This document shows, piece after piece, positions 1-8,210 of a stretch of DNA of 64,000 bases (position 1 is the stretch's first letter; every line of letters begins with the position of its first letter). Both the position numbers and the translations under genes were made by a program. This DNA is from Rhizobiaceae bacterium (GTDB taxonomy: Bacteria > Pseudomonadota > Alphaproteobacteria > Rhizobiales > Rhizobiaceae). The notes under the pieces are model-generated. The model ran no database searches. It saw only the letters and a list, made by a program, of their open reading frames with translations, and was not told the origin of the DNA. The stretch is taken from contig JAEPMJ010000005.1 of NCBI GenBank assembly GCA_017644005.1, forward strand, positions 62,001-126,000, in the 5' to 3' direction.

Positions 1-2824
1 CGCCGCGCGCGGTGATGCCCATCTTCTTGTGGTCGTAACCTGCCGAGCCGCCTGAGGCGAAGGCGTCGTCGAGCCAGAAATCGCTAGCCTGGCTGATCCC
101 GTTGGCGGTGTCGGAAAATGTAGCGGTGCCCTTGTCGGCGGCGACGACGAAATAAGGATCGTCGCCATCATGGCGAACGACATTTGCGGGCGGTACAACC
201 TTGTCGCCGTCCAGGTTGTCGGTCACCGACAAGAGGCTGGAGATGAAGTTTATGTAAGCACTGCGTCCGGCCTCGAATATCTCGTCGCGGCTGCCGCCGG
301 CCGGAAGCTGTTTGGGATAAAACCCGCCCTTGGCGCCGACCGGCACAATGACGGCGTTTTTCACCTGCTGCGCCTTCACCAGGCCCAGAACCTCGGTTCG
401 GTAATCCTGTGCCCGATCCGACCAGCGCAACCCGCCGCGTGCAACCGGGCCGAAGCGCAGATGCACGCCTTCGACCTGCGGTCCATAGACGAAGATTTCG
501 CGCCAGGGGCGCGGCTCGGGCAATCCCGTGAGAGCGCGCGAATCGAGCTTGATGGCCAGCGAAACCGGCTTGTCGCCAAATTCCGCATAATGGTTAGTGC
601 GCAGGGTGGCGTCGATCAGGTTGAGATACCGCCGCAAGATGGTGTCGTCATCGATTGACGGCACATTGTCGAGCGCTGCCAGGATGAGCTCGGAAATGTC
701 GTCGCCAGCGCTCTTGCGGGCCGGGTTGTTGCGGGCATCGAACAGGTCGTAAAGATCGCGCGCGATCGCGGGATAACGGTTGAGGACACCGGCAATGAAC
801 TCCTGACTCTGCGGGATGCCGGCCTGCTGCAGGTAGCGGCCGTAGGCGCGCAGGATGCGGATCTGGGTCGGTCCGAGCCCGGCGCTTTCACCAAGAGCAT
901 TGTAGGCGTCATTGTCGCTGACGCCGCTCCAGACCGACAGGAATATGGAGGCGAAAAGATCGCCGCTGGCGTCGAGGTCGATCGGCCGGCCGGCCGCGCT
1001 TTCAAGCTCCATATCGTGCAGGAACACCACGCCCGTGCCATGGCCGATGTCGAATGTGCGTTCGCTGATGACGCGGAAGCCCATATTTTCGAGCAGCGGC
1101 ACACGCTCCGACAAGGCGACGGGTTCGCCATAGTGAAAAATCTTCAGCCCGCAATGGGTCTCTTCCTGCGTAGCGTCCCTCAGGAATTCGATGGTGACCG
1201 GCGCATCTGCGCTGACCTGCAGAAGGCAACTCGCGTCATGCAGTGCGATACGCGGCGAAAACGCGTTGCGGTAGCTTTGCGGAAATGCGGCGGCAGCTGT
1301 TGCGACATCCGCGCCGATACCTGTCTCGGCTATCGCTTCGCGCAGGCCGTCGTCCCAGGTACGGACGATTTCGCGCACCGCATCCTCGATTTCGTCTCCG
1401 TCGGGCTGCGGGGTCTTGCCGCCCGATCTGCCGACAATGAAATGGACGCGGGCCAGCGAGCCTTCCGGGAAGGCAGGATAATATGCGGAGAGCCGACCGT
1501 CGAACTTGTCTTTTAAATAGTTGCCGATTTTCACACGGACACGCGAATCGTAGCGGTCGCGAGGCACGAACACGATCACCGAAACGAAACGGTCGAACTG
1601 GTCTATGCGGTAGAGAACCCGTACCCGCGGACGCTCGCCTAACGCCAGGATTCCCTCGGCGTGGCGGCGTAGCGTTGGCACGTCGATCTGGAACAGTTCG
1701 TCGCGCGGGTAGGATTCCAGAACGTTGATAAGCGCCTTGCCGGAATGGTCGGCGGGATCGAATCCCGATTTCGCCACCACCTCGCTGGCCTTGGACCGCA
1801 GGTAGGGGATGTTCATTACCGAGCGTGTGTAGGCCGTCGAAGTGAACAGACCGACGATACGCAGTTCGCCTTTGAGTTTGCCCTTCTCGTCGAATGTCTT
1901 GACACCGAGATAATCGAGATAGATGCGGCGGTGGACCAGCGAACGCGCATTGGCCTTGGTGACCAGGAGCGGCTCCGGGCCGTGCAGAAAGGCGCGGACT
2001 TCGGGCGTTGTGGTAACGGCTTCTGTACCACGCCGCAGGACGAGAATATCGGGGTCGGACAGAATGCCGAGACCCGGCTTGTCCGTGCGCTTCAGCTCGC
2101 CTGTCTTCTCGCCGCCCTTGTAGACGAACTCGCGCATACCGAGGAACGTGAAGTTGTTGTCGCGCAGCCATTCCAGGAAAGCGATCGTTTCCTCCACTTT
2201 CGCCTTTGCAAGCGGCACAGGCGAATAGCGGAAATCGGTAATCGACTGGTCGAGGCGGGCGAGCATCGGCTTCCAGTCGGCGACCGCGGCACGCACCTGT
2301 GCGAGGATGTTCTTCAGCCGCCCGGCCAGCGCTTCGGCTTCCGATTCCGAAATGCGCGGAATGTGGACATGGATCAGACTGACCCGGTCGACGTCGGCCG
2401 GCGCCTTTCTGTTCGATGCGTCGCCGACGATGCGGGCCACGCCATTGGAATCGTGTTTGACCATCAATACCGGGTGCAGAACCAGGCCTGCCTCACCCGC
2501 GGATTCGTTGATTTCGCCAGTTATGGAATCGAACAGGAACGGCATGTTGTCGTTGATCACCGTTACCGACGACATTGGGCGTCCACGCCAGACGATGCCG
2601 GGATTGGCGTTGACGGTCACGACGCTTTCGCCCTGGTGGTGGCTGAGCAGCGCGGCCTGCGCGATTTCGGCCGCGCGGGTCAGGGCTTCCTTGTCGTATG
2701 TAGCGAGATCCTCCTCCGGTGCGCGCGACACGAGAAAACGCAGGAACTCCGAGAGGCCGGCAGGGGGCAGATTTCCCCCACGCGTTTTCTTGTCGGCGTT
2801 CTCAGCGCGGCCGCTGGCACCCAT
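1..2824 (-). CDS. NAD-specific glutamate dehydrogenase, large GDH180 type (C-terminal part outside window)
   Basis: Oxidatively deaminates glutamate to 2-oxoglutarate with NAD in the cytoplasm. Translation from the ATG at 2824 stays open for 941 codons and runs off the left edge, so roughly the last third of a protein usually near 1,600 residues is missing. The N-terminus begins MGASGRAENADKK. Residues about 790-840 carry GGLRWSDR and then VPVGAKGGF, the glutamate-binding and catalytic-lysine segments typical of bacterial GDH180 enzymes. The long N-terminal region before them is the ACT-like regulatory part of this family. The gene is transcribed away from the AhpD-like gene at 2939, so their promoters share 2825-2938. 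Identification is from family knowledge; the NAD domain itself is only partly in view. Confidence 0.95.
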   Translation of the reverse strand, partial: MGASGRAENADKKTRGGNLPPAGLSEFLRFLVSRAPEEDLATYDKEALTRAAEIAQAALLSHHQGESVVTVNANPGIVWRGRPMSSVTVINDNMPFLFDSITGEINESAGEAGLVLHPVLMVKHDSNGVARIVGDASNRKAPADVDRVSLIHVHIPRISESEAEALAGRLKNILAQVRAAVADWKPMLARLDQSITDFRYSPVPLAKAKVEETIAFLEWLRDNNFTFLGMREFVYKGGEKTGELKRTDKPGLGILSDPDILVLRRGTEAVTTTPEVRAFLHGPEPLLVTKANARSLVHRRIYLDYLGVKTFDEKGKLKGELRIVGLFTSTAYTRSVMNIPYLRSKASEVVAKSGFDPADHSGKALINVLESYPRDELFQIDVPTLRRHAEGILALGERPRVRVLYRIDQFDRFVSVIVFVPRDRYDSRVRVKIGNYLKDKFDGRLSAYYPAFPEGSLARVHFIVGRSGGKTPQPDGDEIEDAVREIVRTWDDGLREAIAETGIGADVATAAAAFPQSYRNAFSPRIALHDASCLLQVSADAPVTIEFLRDATQEETHCGLKIFHYGEPVALSERVPLLENMGFRVISERTFDIGHGTGVVFLHDMELESAAGRPIDLDASGDLFASIFLSVWSGVSDNDAYNALGESAGLGPTQIRILRAYGRYLQQAGIPQSQEFIAGVLNRYPAIARDLYDLFDARNNPARKSAGDDISELILAALDNVPSIDDDTILRRYLNLIDATLRTNHYAEFGDKPVSLAIKLDSRALTGLPEPRPWREIFVYGPQVEGVHLRFGPVARGGLRWSDRAQDYRTEVLGLVKAQQVKNAVIVPVGAKGGFYPKQLPAGGSRDEIFEAGRSAYINFISSLLSVTDNLDGDKVVPPANVVRHDGDDPYFVVAADKGTATFSDTANGISQASDFWLDDAFASGGSAGYDHKKMGITARG

Positions 2825-2938
2825 GGCGATTTTCTCCCCCGGCAGATAGTTTAAAATGCATGGTAACAGATGAAGCCTGTTTGGCGAGCCGGAGAAGGTT
2901 CCGGCGCTCACATGTGCGCAGCAATTTTTAAAGAGAGA

Positions 2939-3514
2939 ATGAAGGCCATGAACAAGCGTGTGACTGCACTGGACCTCGAACCGTCGGGCGAATTGTCGGA
3001 GGCGACGCTGGCCTATTTTGCCAAATGCGAGGAGAAGCTGGGGCTGGTACCCAATGTGCTCAGATCATACGCGTTCGACGAAAAGAAGCTGCGCGCCTTC
3101 ACCGACATGTACAACGATCTGATGCTCGGCGATTCCGGCCTGTCGAAGCTGGAACGCGAGATGATCGCCGTTGTCGTGTCGTCGGTGAACCACTGCTTTT
3201 ATTGCCTGGTGGCGCATGGTGCGGCAGTGCGCCAGCTTTCCGGCGACCCCGCACTGGGTGAGATGATGGTCATGAACTGGCGTGTTGCCGAGCTGACCGA
3301 GAAGCAGTCGGCGATGCTGGCTTTCGTGGAAAAACTCACCGAGCAGCCCGCGAAGATGCACGATGCCGACCGTGCCGCGCTGCGCAAGGTCGGGTTCAGC
3401 GACCGGGACATCTGGGACATCGCTTCGGTCGCGGCCTTTTTCAACATGTCGAACAGGGTTGCTGCCGCGGTGGAGATGCAGCCTAACCCGGAATATCACG
3501 CGCAAGCGCGGTAG
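2939..3514 (+). CDS. Peroxidase-related protein, AhpD-like carboxymuconolactone decarboxylase fold
   Basis: A 191-residue cytoplasmic protein of the AhpD-like group. Residues 84-94 read NHCFYCLVAHG, giving the C86-x2-C89-x3-H93 arrangement that forms the redox-active disulfide and proton relay of AhpD. It follows a segment (LSKLEREMIAVVVSSVN) typical of the 'uncharacterised peroxidase-related enzyme' subfamily. A role in hydroperoxide reduction is inferred; the natural reductant is unknown. The start chosen is the ATG at 2939, preceded by AAAGAGAG; a second in-frame ATG at 2948 is equally possible. The frame is open further upstream to 2870, but without a better ribosome site. It stands alone between divergent GDH and a convergent gene. 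Confidence 0.88.
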   Translation: MKAMNKRVTALDLEPSGELSEATLAYFAKCEEKLGLVPNVLRSYAFDEKKLRAFTDMYNDLMLGDSGLSKLEREMIAVVVSSVNHCFYCLVAHGAAVRQLSGDPALGEMMVMNWRVAELTEKQSAMLAFVEKLTEQPAKMHDADRAALRKVGFSDRDIWDIASVAAFFNMSNRVAAAVEMQPNPEYHAQAR

Positions 3515-3646
3515 GGCTACGTCACGCCGTCACCCTGGCTTGTACCGTCGGCTGCCGTCTTTCGCCGCTCCAGGTTCCTTGGATGCCGGCTGCATATATC
3601 GCTGCAGATATTAGGGACAGGCCCGAGCATGTTGGCGGAGCAAGCG

Positions 3647-4450
3647 TCAGTCCATCAGTGAGGCGGTGCGCGCGCCGGTGACCAGCCGGTAGGCGGCGAG
3701 TTCCTCCGCCGACAGATAATAAAGCCGGCGCGGCGGGGTATCGAGCGCATGCAGCCAAAGCGCGGGGTCGACGCCCATTTCGATCAGGTGGCGGGTGATG
3801 CGCGCCGTCGTGAGCTGTGCATCGGCCATGGCCTGTTCGGGGCCGAGTTCGCGACTTGTCACCGCATAGAACTGGTGAACGCCGACCGCTGCCTTTTCTG
3901 CAACCTTGCGGTTCTTGCCGCCGGCGAGAATGAGCGGGCAGGACGAAGCACAGAGTGCTCCATCGCGAACCTCCGCCGACAGCCCGCGTTCGCGTATCAG
4001 CTTTGCCATCAGCATGGCATCGTCGAGCGAACCACCGGGCGAATCGAGCGAGATCGTACGCACATATTCGCCGCGTTCGCCGAGCTCGGCTTCGAGCCGC
4101 GCGGCTGCTCCGCGGTCGATGCTGCCCACTGCCCGCAGCACGCCATCGGGTAGCAGGGTAAAGCGCATCGCGTCGCGCAGATTGTCCGGATTCGCGGTGA
4201 CGTACTCGCGCGGATCAATGCCGCGTGGCCTAGCGTCGTCATCGCCCTCGACCGCCGGCGGCAGAACCGGAACAGTCACCGCCGTTGCCGAACGTTCCGG
4301 CGACCATAACCCGCCGTTGCGTTCCACGATGTCGCGGAAGTCGAGCGTCAGCACGACAAAGGTGCCGAGCAGCATGAAAAAGAACGCCCAGCGCACGAGC
4401 CCCGCTTCGTCGCGAGGAGACCTTTCGACGGCTTCTTCACGCAGGCTCAT
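3647..4450 (-). CDS. Membrane-anchored ClpP/crotonase-fold protein (COG3904-like)
   Basis: A 267-residue protein with one N-terminal membrane segment (about residues 20-38, WAFFFMLLGTFVVLTLDF) and a soluble domain, probably periplasmic. The segment SLDSPGGSLDDAMLMAKLIR followed by GALCASSCPLILAGG matches the oxyanion-hole Gly-Gly and the nucleophile-serine region of ClpP/SppA-fold proteins known as COG3904 'predicted periplasmic protein'. GVHQF could supply the histidine. Peptidase activity is an inference. Its ATG overlaps the stop of the upstream membrane protein by four bases (ATGA), so the two are translationally coupled and likely act together. Confidence 0.8.
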   Translation of the reverse strand: MSLREEAVERSPRDEAGLVRWAFFFMLLGTFVVLTLDFRDIVERNGGLWSPERSATAVTVPVLPPAVEGDDDARPRGIDPREYVTANPDNLRDAMRFTLLPDGVLRAVGSIDRGAAARLEAELGERGEYVRTISLDSPGGSLDDAMLMAKLIRERGLSAEVRDGALCASSCPLILAGGKNRKVAEKAAVGVHQFYAVTSRELGPEQAMADAQLTTARITRHLIEMGVDPALWLHALDTPPRRLYYLSAEELAAYRLVTGARTASLMD

Positions 4451-5769
4451 GGGTCGGTCCTCTTGCGGTCGCTGAGGCTGAGCGGAGTTACATTGGGGGC
4501 GTCGGAATTCGCCTCGCGCCTGTCAGGTGCCGACTTGCCGGGTGAGGAGTCCGGTCCGGAAGGACGGCCTTCCTCGTTTCGCCGCGCTGCAATTGCGGCA
4601 TGAACGTCTAGCGCTCGCAACATGTCACCAGCGGTGATCAGGTCGGCTTCCGTCAGTTCGTCCTCGTCCCTGCGGATGGCGCCATGGACGATTGCCATGA
4701 TGCCAACGAGCACGGCTGGCATGAGGTCGATGGAAATGGCGCCGGCCCAGCTGGGCAGGAAGCTCGACGCGTAAAGCAGCACTGCCTCGGCAGCCGACAG
4801 CGGAACGAAGCGGCGCTCGGGAACACGCGGCAGGGCAAGTATCTCGTTTGCGGCGTTGGACAGTGCTTCGGATTGGGCGGCAACGGAGGCGCGGACCCGT
4901 GCCATTACTGCGTCCTGCCGCCCTGCGAGATCAGCTGAGCGGCCGTCGGCGACGGGCGCAATGAAGCCTGCCGACAGGTCGGCGGCCGCGCGGCTCACCG
5001 ATGGTGCGATCGATGTCTGTTCGAGAGCCGAAATCACGCCCGTCAGCGCGACCGCCTCTTCGCCGAACTGGTCGGCGCGGGGCGCCACCGGGCCCGCAGC
5101 CGAGACCAGTCCACGCATTGTGGCCAGATGGCCCTGGCCTTCCTCGAACAGCAGAGCAACGGTTTCGCGCGAAGCGGCGATACTGGCCTCCAGCTCGCGC
5201 ATTTGCGCCGACATCTGGGTCAGCAACTGCACCACGCTGCCGGAGCCTGAGGAGCCGGTCAGCGCGCCTGATTCGCGCTCCTCCTCAGCCAGCCGGGCAA
5301 AACGTTCCGAAGCGCGCTGAATGTCCGGCAGCAGCGATTGGGCCGCGATGGCGTTGGAGTTGGCCTGGTCGAGATCGGCCGTGTAGCCCTCGATCGTCGT
5401 TGCCAGATGCTGTTCCACAGCCGCGGAGCCGGCCAAGGCAGCGGCGTTGAGCCAGGACGACATGGCGATGATCATCGCCGAGCCAAGCGCCATCACCGCT
5501 ACCAGTCCGAGGCGCGAGGCGATGTCACGCACGTCCGGAACGAAGCGGATGAGGTAGGTCCAGAAGCCGTAGATACCTACTGAAACAGCGGCGGAGTAGA
5601 TGATCGCAGCGAAAAAGACCATCGTGGCATCGCCGTCGAGCAGGCTGCGGACACCAAGATAGGTATAAACGCCGCTCGCCAGCGCCAGTGTGGCCAGCAC
5701 GAAGCGGGTCATCGTTTCCAGCGATGCGATCTGGCCGCGCAAACTGCGCGCAGTTCGGGCACTACTCAT
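4447..5769 (-). CDS. Conserved multi-pass membrane protein, unknown function
   Basis: A 440-residue protein from the ATG at 5769. Hydrophobic stretches are visible near residues 20-40 (FVLATLALASGVYTYLGV), 48-75, 85-112 and about 335-375 (AISIDLMPAVLVGIMAIVHG). Helices two and four are separated by a long soluble region rich in Glu, Ala and Ser that looks helical or coiled-coil. The C-terminal tail is hydrophilic. I do not recognise the family. An upstream TTG at 5814 keeps the frame open, but the ATG at 5769 is the more natural start. A one-mismatch CtrA-type box (TTCA-N7-TTAACC) lies directly before this ATG at 5772-5786. It is coupled to the ClpP-fold gene downstream. Confidence 0.72.
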   Translation of the reverse strand: MSSARTARSLRGQIASLETMTRFVLATLALASGVYTYLGVRSLLDGDATMVFFAAIIYSAAVSVGIYGFWTYLIRFVPDVRDIASRLGLVAVMALGSAMIIAMSSWLNAAALAGSAAVEQHLATTIEGYTADLDQANSNAIAAQSLLPDIQRASERFARLAEEERESGALTGSSGSGSVVQLLTQMSAQMRELEASIAASRETVALLFEEGQGHLATMRGLVSAAGPVAPRADQFGEEAVALTGVISALEQTSIAPSVSRAAADLSAGFIAPVADGRSADLAGRQDAVMARVRASVAAQSEALSNAANEILALPRVPERRFVPLSAAEAVLLYASSFLPSWAGAISIDLMPAVLVGIMAIVHGAIRRDEDELTEADLITAGDMLRALDVHAAIAARRNEEGRPSGPDSSPGKSAPDRREANSDAPNVTPLSLSDRKRTDP

Positions 5770-5832
5770 GGTTAACGCTTTCTGAACGCTACTCGGCAAC
5801 GCAAATCCGGCCAAGTCATGGCCGGCAACCGC

Positions 5833-6177
5833 CTATTTGCAGACCAGCGGCGCTTGTGGAATTTCGCCGTCGGCCAGTCCGTACATGTAGCCGCGACCCT
5901 TCCAGATGTGCGGCGGGCGATAACAATGACGTTTCACGATCCGGTAGCCGTTGTCATACCCATGGTCGGACGATTCGCGGCGTTCCTGCTCCATCTCGAC
6001 GGCGATATGGCCCATGCCGACGACGATCCGCTTATGGCCCGACGGGCTCAAAATGATGAGATTGCCGAAGGAATCGTCGTAGATGCGTTCCTTGGCGTAC
6101 TTGCCGGCACTCGCCGGTGCGGCGGCAAGCAATGCCATTGCAACCACCAAACCGGTGCCAAATTTCGTCATGCGCAT
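5833..6177 (-). CDS. Small secreted protein, unknown function
   Basis: A 114-residue protein with a clear signal peptide (MRMTKFGTGLVVAMALLAAAPASAG, cleavage after ASA near residue 24). The mature part is about 90 residues, basic and tyrosine/glycine-rich, with two cysteines (in KRHCYRPP and near the end in PLVCK) that could form one disulfide. I do not recognise a family. A perfect TTAA-N7-TTAA CtrA-type box lies 48 bases before its ATG (6225-6239), shared with the divergent GNAT gene. Confidence 0.7.
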   Translation of the reverse strand: MRMTKFGTGLVVAMALLAAAPASAGKYAKERIYDDSFGNLIILSPSGHKRIVVGMGHIAVEMEQERRESSDHGYDNGYRIVKRHCYRPPHIWKGRGYMYGLADGEIPQAPLVCK

Positions 6178-6224
6178 GGTGCGTTCCTTCGCCGTGAAAG
6201 GTGCTGCCCCCTCGGTTGGTCAAA

Positions 6225-6239
6225 TTAACGCATTCTTAA
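6225..6239. promoter_or_regulatory. Candidate CtrA-binding box (TTAA-N7-TTAA)
   Basis: The sequence TTAACGCATTCTTAAC has two TTAA half-sites exactly seven bases apart with the trailing C of the Caulobacter-type CtrA consensus. It sits between the divergent genes at 6177 (minus) and 6313 (plus), 48 and 73 bases from their start codons. Binding is inferred from the motif only. Confidence 0.5.
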
Positions 6240-6312
6240 CGCTTGTCACCCGGCGCTGAGGGTGCCATCCCCGTCGATCGATGAAAGTGGTTAACCGCGA
6301 ACGGATACCTGC

Positions 6313-6774
6313 ATGAGCCAGAATCCCGAGATCGACATTACCCAGTTGCGGCTGAACGATGCGCATGATTTCGCGCCGCTGGTGGCGGGTTATGCACAGG
6401 CGCTAAAGCGCGGCGCGCCGCGCCGCCCGGATGATTTTTATGCCGAGACGCTGCTGCAGGATCGCGGCATCGAAATCTACGGCGCACGCATCGATGGCGC
6501 GCTGGTGGGCTTCATCATGTTTGCCGACCAGCCGGAGCCGGTTTCGGGCATGCGCTGCGGCGTAGTCGACCATATCTACGTGCATCATGACCATCGCCAG
6601 AAGGGCATTGCCAAGGCGCTGGTTGATGTATTGGCGGACCAGGCGGAGGAGCGCGGCTGGTCGAAGCTGATTCTCAACGCACCACGCGTACCGGAAGACG
6701 GCCGTAAGCTCTACGAACAGATCGCGGCGCCAGCCGACTGGTCAAGCTACGTGATCCGGTTCGATGGCCGTTAG
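6313..6774 (+). CDS. GNAT-family N-acetyltransferase
   Basis: A 153-residue single-domain GNAT protein, which transfers an acetyl group from acetyl-CoA to an amine. Residues about 80-115 (VVDHIYVHHDHRQKGIAKAL) contain the beta4 strand and the R/Q-x-x-G-x-A pyrophosphate-binding loop. The C-terminal part (LILNAPRVPEDGRKLYEQI) completes the fold. Start at ATG 6313 (MSQNPEIDITQLRL). The substrate cannot be read from the sequence. It is a single gene, divergent from the small secreted protein. Confidence 0.85.
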   Translation: MSQNPEIDITQLRLNDAHDFAPLVAGYAQALKRGAPRRPDDFYAETLLQDRGIEIYGARIDGALVGFIMFADQPEPVSGMRCGVVDHIYVHHDHRQKGIAKALVDVLADQAEERGWSKLILNAPRVPEDGRKLYEQIAAPADWSSYVIRFDGR

Positions 6775-6840
6775 CCGGCTGTCTTCCACCGCGGCTGCCG
6801 CGCTTGATCTTTGCGGCGCTTTGCGCCTAGCGTCCGCGCC

Positions 6841-7215
6841 ATGTTGATTCCAGCCAGGCGCGCAAGCCGCACAATTCTATCTGGCCTCGCCAGCGTCTTA
6901 GCTCTTGTGGCGGCCGGCTGCACCGGCACCACGCCGCGCGAACAGGTGGCCAACACGCAGCCACGCGTTGCCACTTATCGATGCGGCGATGCCGGCAACA
7001 TACGTGTCACCAATACCGGTGCCGTGGTTATTGTCAGCGTTGCCGAAGGCGTTTCGGAAGAGACGGGCGAGCCGGAAATCGTGCGTTACGAGCTGGTGGC
7101 GGCACCGCCCAACCAGCGCAGCCGTTACGGTGCGGAGGGGCTGGCGCTTGTGCTTGAGAGCCGCGAGGCTTTGTGGATGAAGGCTGGCCAGTCGCCGCTC
7201 GACTGCACGCGCTAA
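6841..7215 (+). CDS. Lipoprotein with MliC-like domain (candidate C-type lysozyme inhibitor)
   Basis: A 124-residue protein from the ATG at 6841. A signal peptide ends in the lipobox LVAAGC, so the cysteine near residue 26 should be acylated and the protein exported to the envelope. The mature part (ATYRCGDAGNIRVTN ... YGAEGLALVLESREALWMKAG) has the Y-x-C opening and the W-x-K-G-like ending of the MliC/PliC fold, with a second Cys near the C-terminus able to bond to the first. Lysozyme inhibition is an inference from this weak family resemblance. The frame is open upstream to 6811, but the ATG fits the lipoprotein signal. Confidence 0.7.
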   Translation: MLIPARRASRTILSGLASVLALVAAGCTGTTPREQVANTQPRVATYRCGDAGNIRVTNTGAVVIVSVAEGVSEETGEPEIVRYELVAAPPNQRSRYGAEGLALVLESREALWMKAGQSPLDCTR

Positions 7216-7322
7216 GCAGCTTCCTTCGCTTCCTTTCAACCTCAATCGATTGAAGTTCGCGCCGCGCGTGGACGCCGCGTCGCGAACGCCCTAAACAAGC
7301 CTAAAGACCTAGCGGTCCGGCT

Positions 7323-7351
7323 TTGACGCAGTGCAAAAACCGGACTAGATA
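7323..7351 (+). promoter_or_regulatory. Candidate sigma-70-type promoter of the sdh operon
   Basis: TTGACG at 7323-7328 and TAGATA at 7346-7351 are separated by exactly 17 bases, about 70 bases before the sdhC start. The -35 is a good match and the -10 a fair match to the alphaproteobacterial housekeeping consensus. Inferred from motif and position only. Confidence 0.45.
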
Positions 7352-7385
7352 ACGCGCGGTTCGCAGGATTGCGGGCTTGAATTCT

Positions 7386-7403
7386 GCCCCGTTCAGACGG
7401 GGC
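7386..7403 (+). promoter_or_regulatory. Perfect hairpin in the sdhC 5' leader
   Basis: GCCCCGT / TCAG loop / ACGGGGC is a perfect 7-bp stem ending 15 bases before the sdhC ATG, just before the GGGGAAG ribosome site. It could modulate initiation or mRNA stability of the operon. There is no U-tract, so it is not a classical terminator. Confidence 0.5.
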
Positions 7404-7418
7404 TGCAGCGGGGAAGCC

Positions 7419-7823
7419 ATGAGCGAAACGACAGCCACCCGACAGCGCCCGGTATCGCCACATCTGCAGGTGTACCGCATGATCCCGACGATGATGATGT
7501 CGATCGTGCATCGTATTGTAGGCGGGGCGCTTTATTTCGGCACACTGCTGGTTGCCTGGTGGCTGATCGCCGCGGCGATCTCGCCGGCCTATTTCGATTT
7601 CGTCAACGCGATCTACGGCTCGTTTCTCGGCCGGCTCGTGCTCTTCGGCTACACTTGGGCGCTCATGCACCACATGCTGGGCGGCGTGCGGCATCTGATC
7701 TGGGATACCGGTTCGATGCTCGACAAACACACCGCTACCCAAATGGCCTGGGCCACGCTGGCGGGCTCGGCCACGCTGACGGTGCTTGTCTGGATCGCCG
7801 GCTACGCTTCACGGGGGATGTGA
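7419..7823 (+). CDS. sdhC: Succinate dehydrogenase cytochrome b556 subunit
   Basis: Membrane anchor of respiratory complex II; with SdhD it binds heme b and ubiquinone. The protein has 134 residues and starts [30 protein letters not shown] and the following SIVHRIVGG are the SdhC signature around the quinone site. Three membrane helices follow, and [13 protein letters not shown] carries the conserved heme-ligand histidine region. Start ATG 7419 has GGGGAAG upstream. Its TGA overlaps the sdhD ATG by one base. Confidence 0.97.
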   Translation: MSETTATRQRPVSPHLQVYRMIPTMMMSIVHRIVGGALYFGTLLVAWWLIAAAISPAYFDFVNAIYGSFLGRLVLFGYTWALMHHMLGGVRHLIWDTGSMLDKHTATQMAWATLAGSATLTVLVWIAGYASRGM

Positions 7824-8206
7824 TGAGCGATATGCGCACAACATTGGCCCGCGTTCGCGGGCTGGGTTCGGCCAAGGAAGGCACGGACCACTTCTGGCGG
7901 CAGAGGCTGACCGCGCTGGCCAACATCCCGTTGATTCTGTTTTTCGTCGGGCTGATCGTGGCGCTCAACGGCGCCGACCATACGACGGTGGCAGCCACGC
8001 TCGGCAACCCGCTTGTGGCCGTGGTGCTGATCCTGGTGCTTGCTTCCGCGCTTTATCACATGAAGCTCGGCATGCAGGTGATCATCGAGGACTATATTCA
8101 TGGCGAGTTGCTGAAGATCGTGCTTCTGGCGCTCAACATCTTCTTCCCCATCGTTGTCGGCGCGGTCTCGCTGTTCGCGCTTCTCAAGCTCGCATTCGGA
8201 GGCTGA
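7823..8206 (+). CDS. sdhD: Succinate dehydrogenase hydrophobic membrane anchor subunit
   Basis: Second membrane anchor of complex II, 127 residues ([20 protein letters not shown]). The [19 protein letters not shown] motif and the three helices with [18 protein letters not shown] are typical of alphaproteobacterial SdhD; the His in YH is the expected heme ligand region. The start ATG at 7823 overlaps the sdhC stop (TGATG). sdhA follows after four bases. Confidence 0.96.
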   Translation: MSDMRTTLARVRGLGSAKEGTDHFWRQRLTALANIPLILFFVGLIVALNGADHTTVAATLGNPLVAVVLILVLASALYHMKLGMQVIIEDYIHGELLKIVLLALNIFFPIVVGAVSLFALLKLAFGG

Positions 8207-8210
8207 TCAA

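Noticed and set aside
1745..2854. A 369-codon open frame on the plus strand
   Set aside because: It lies wholly opposite the glutamate dehydrogenase gene, whose minus-strand translation carries family motifs; the plus product has no recognisable domain.
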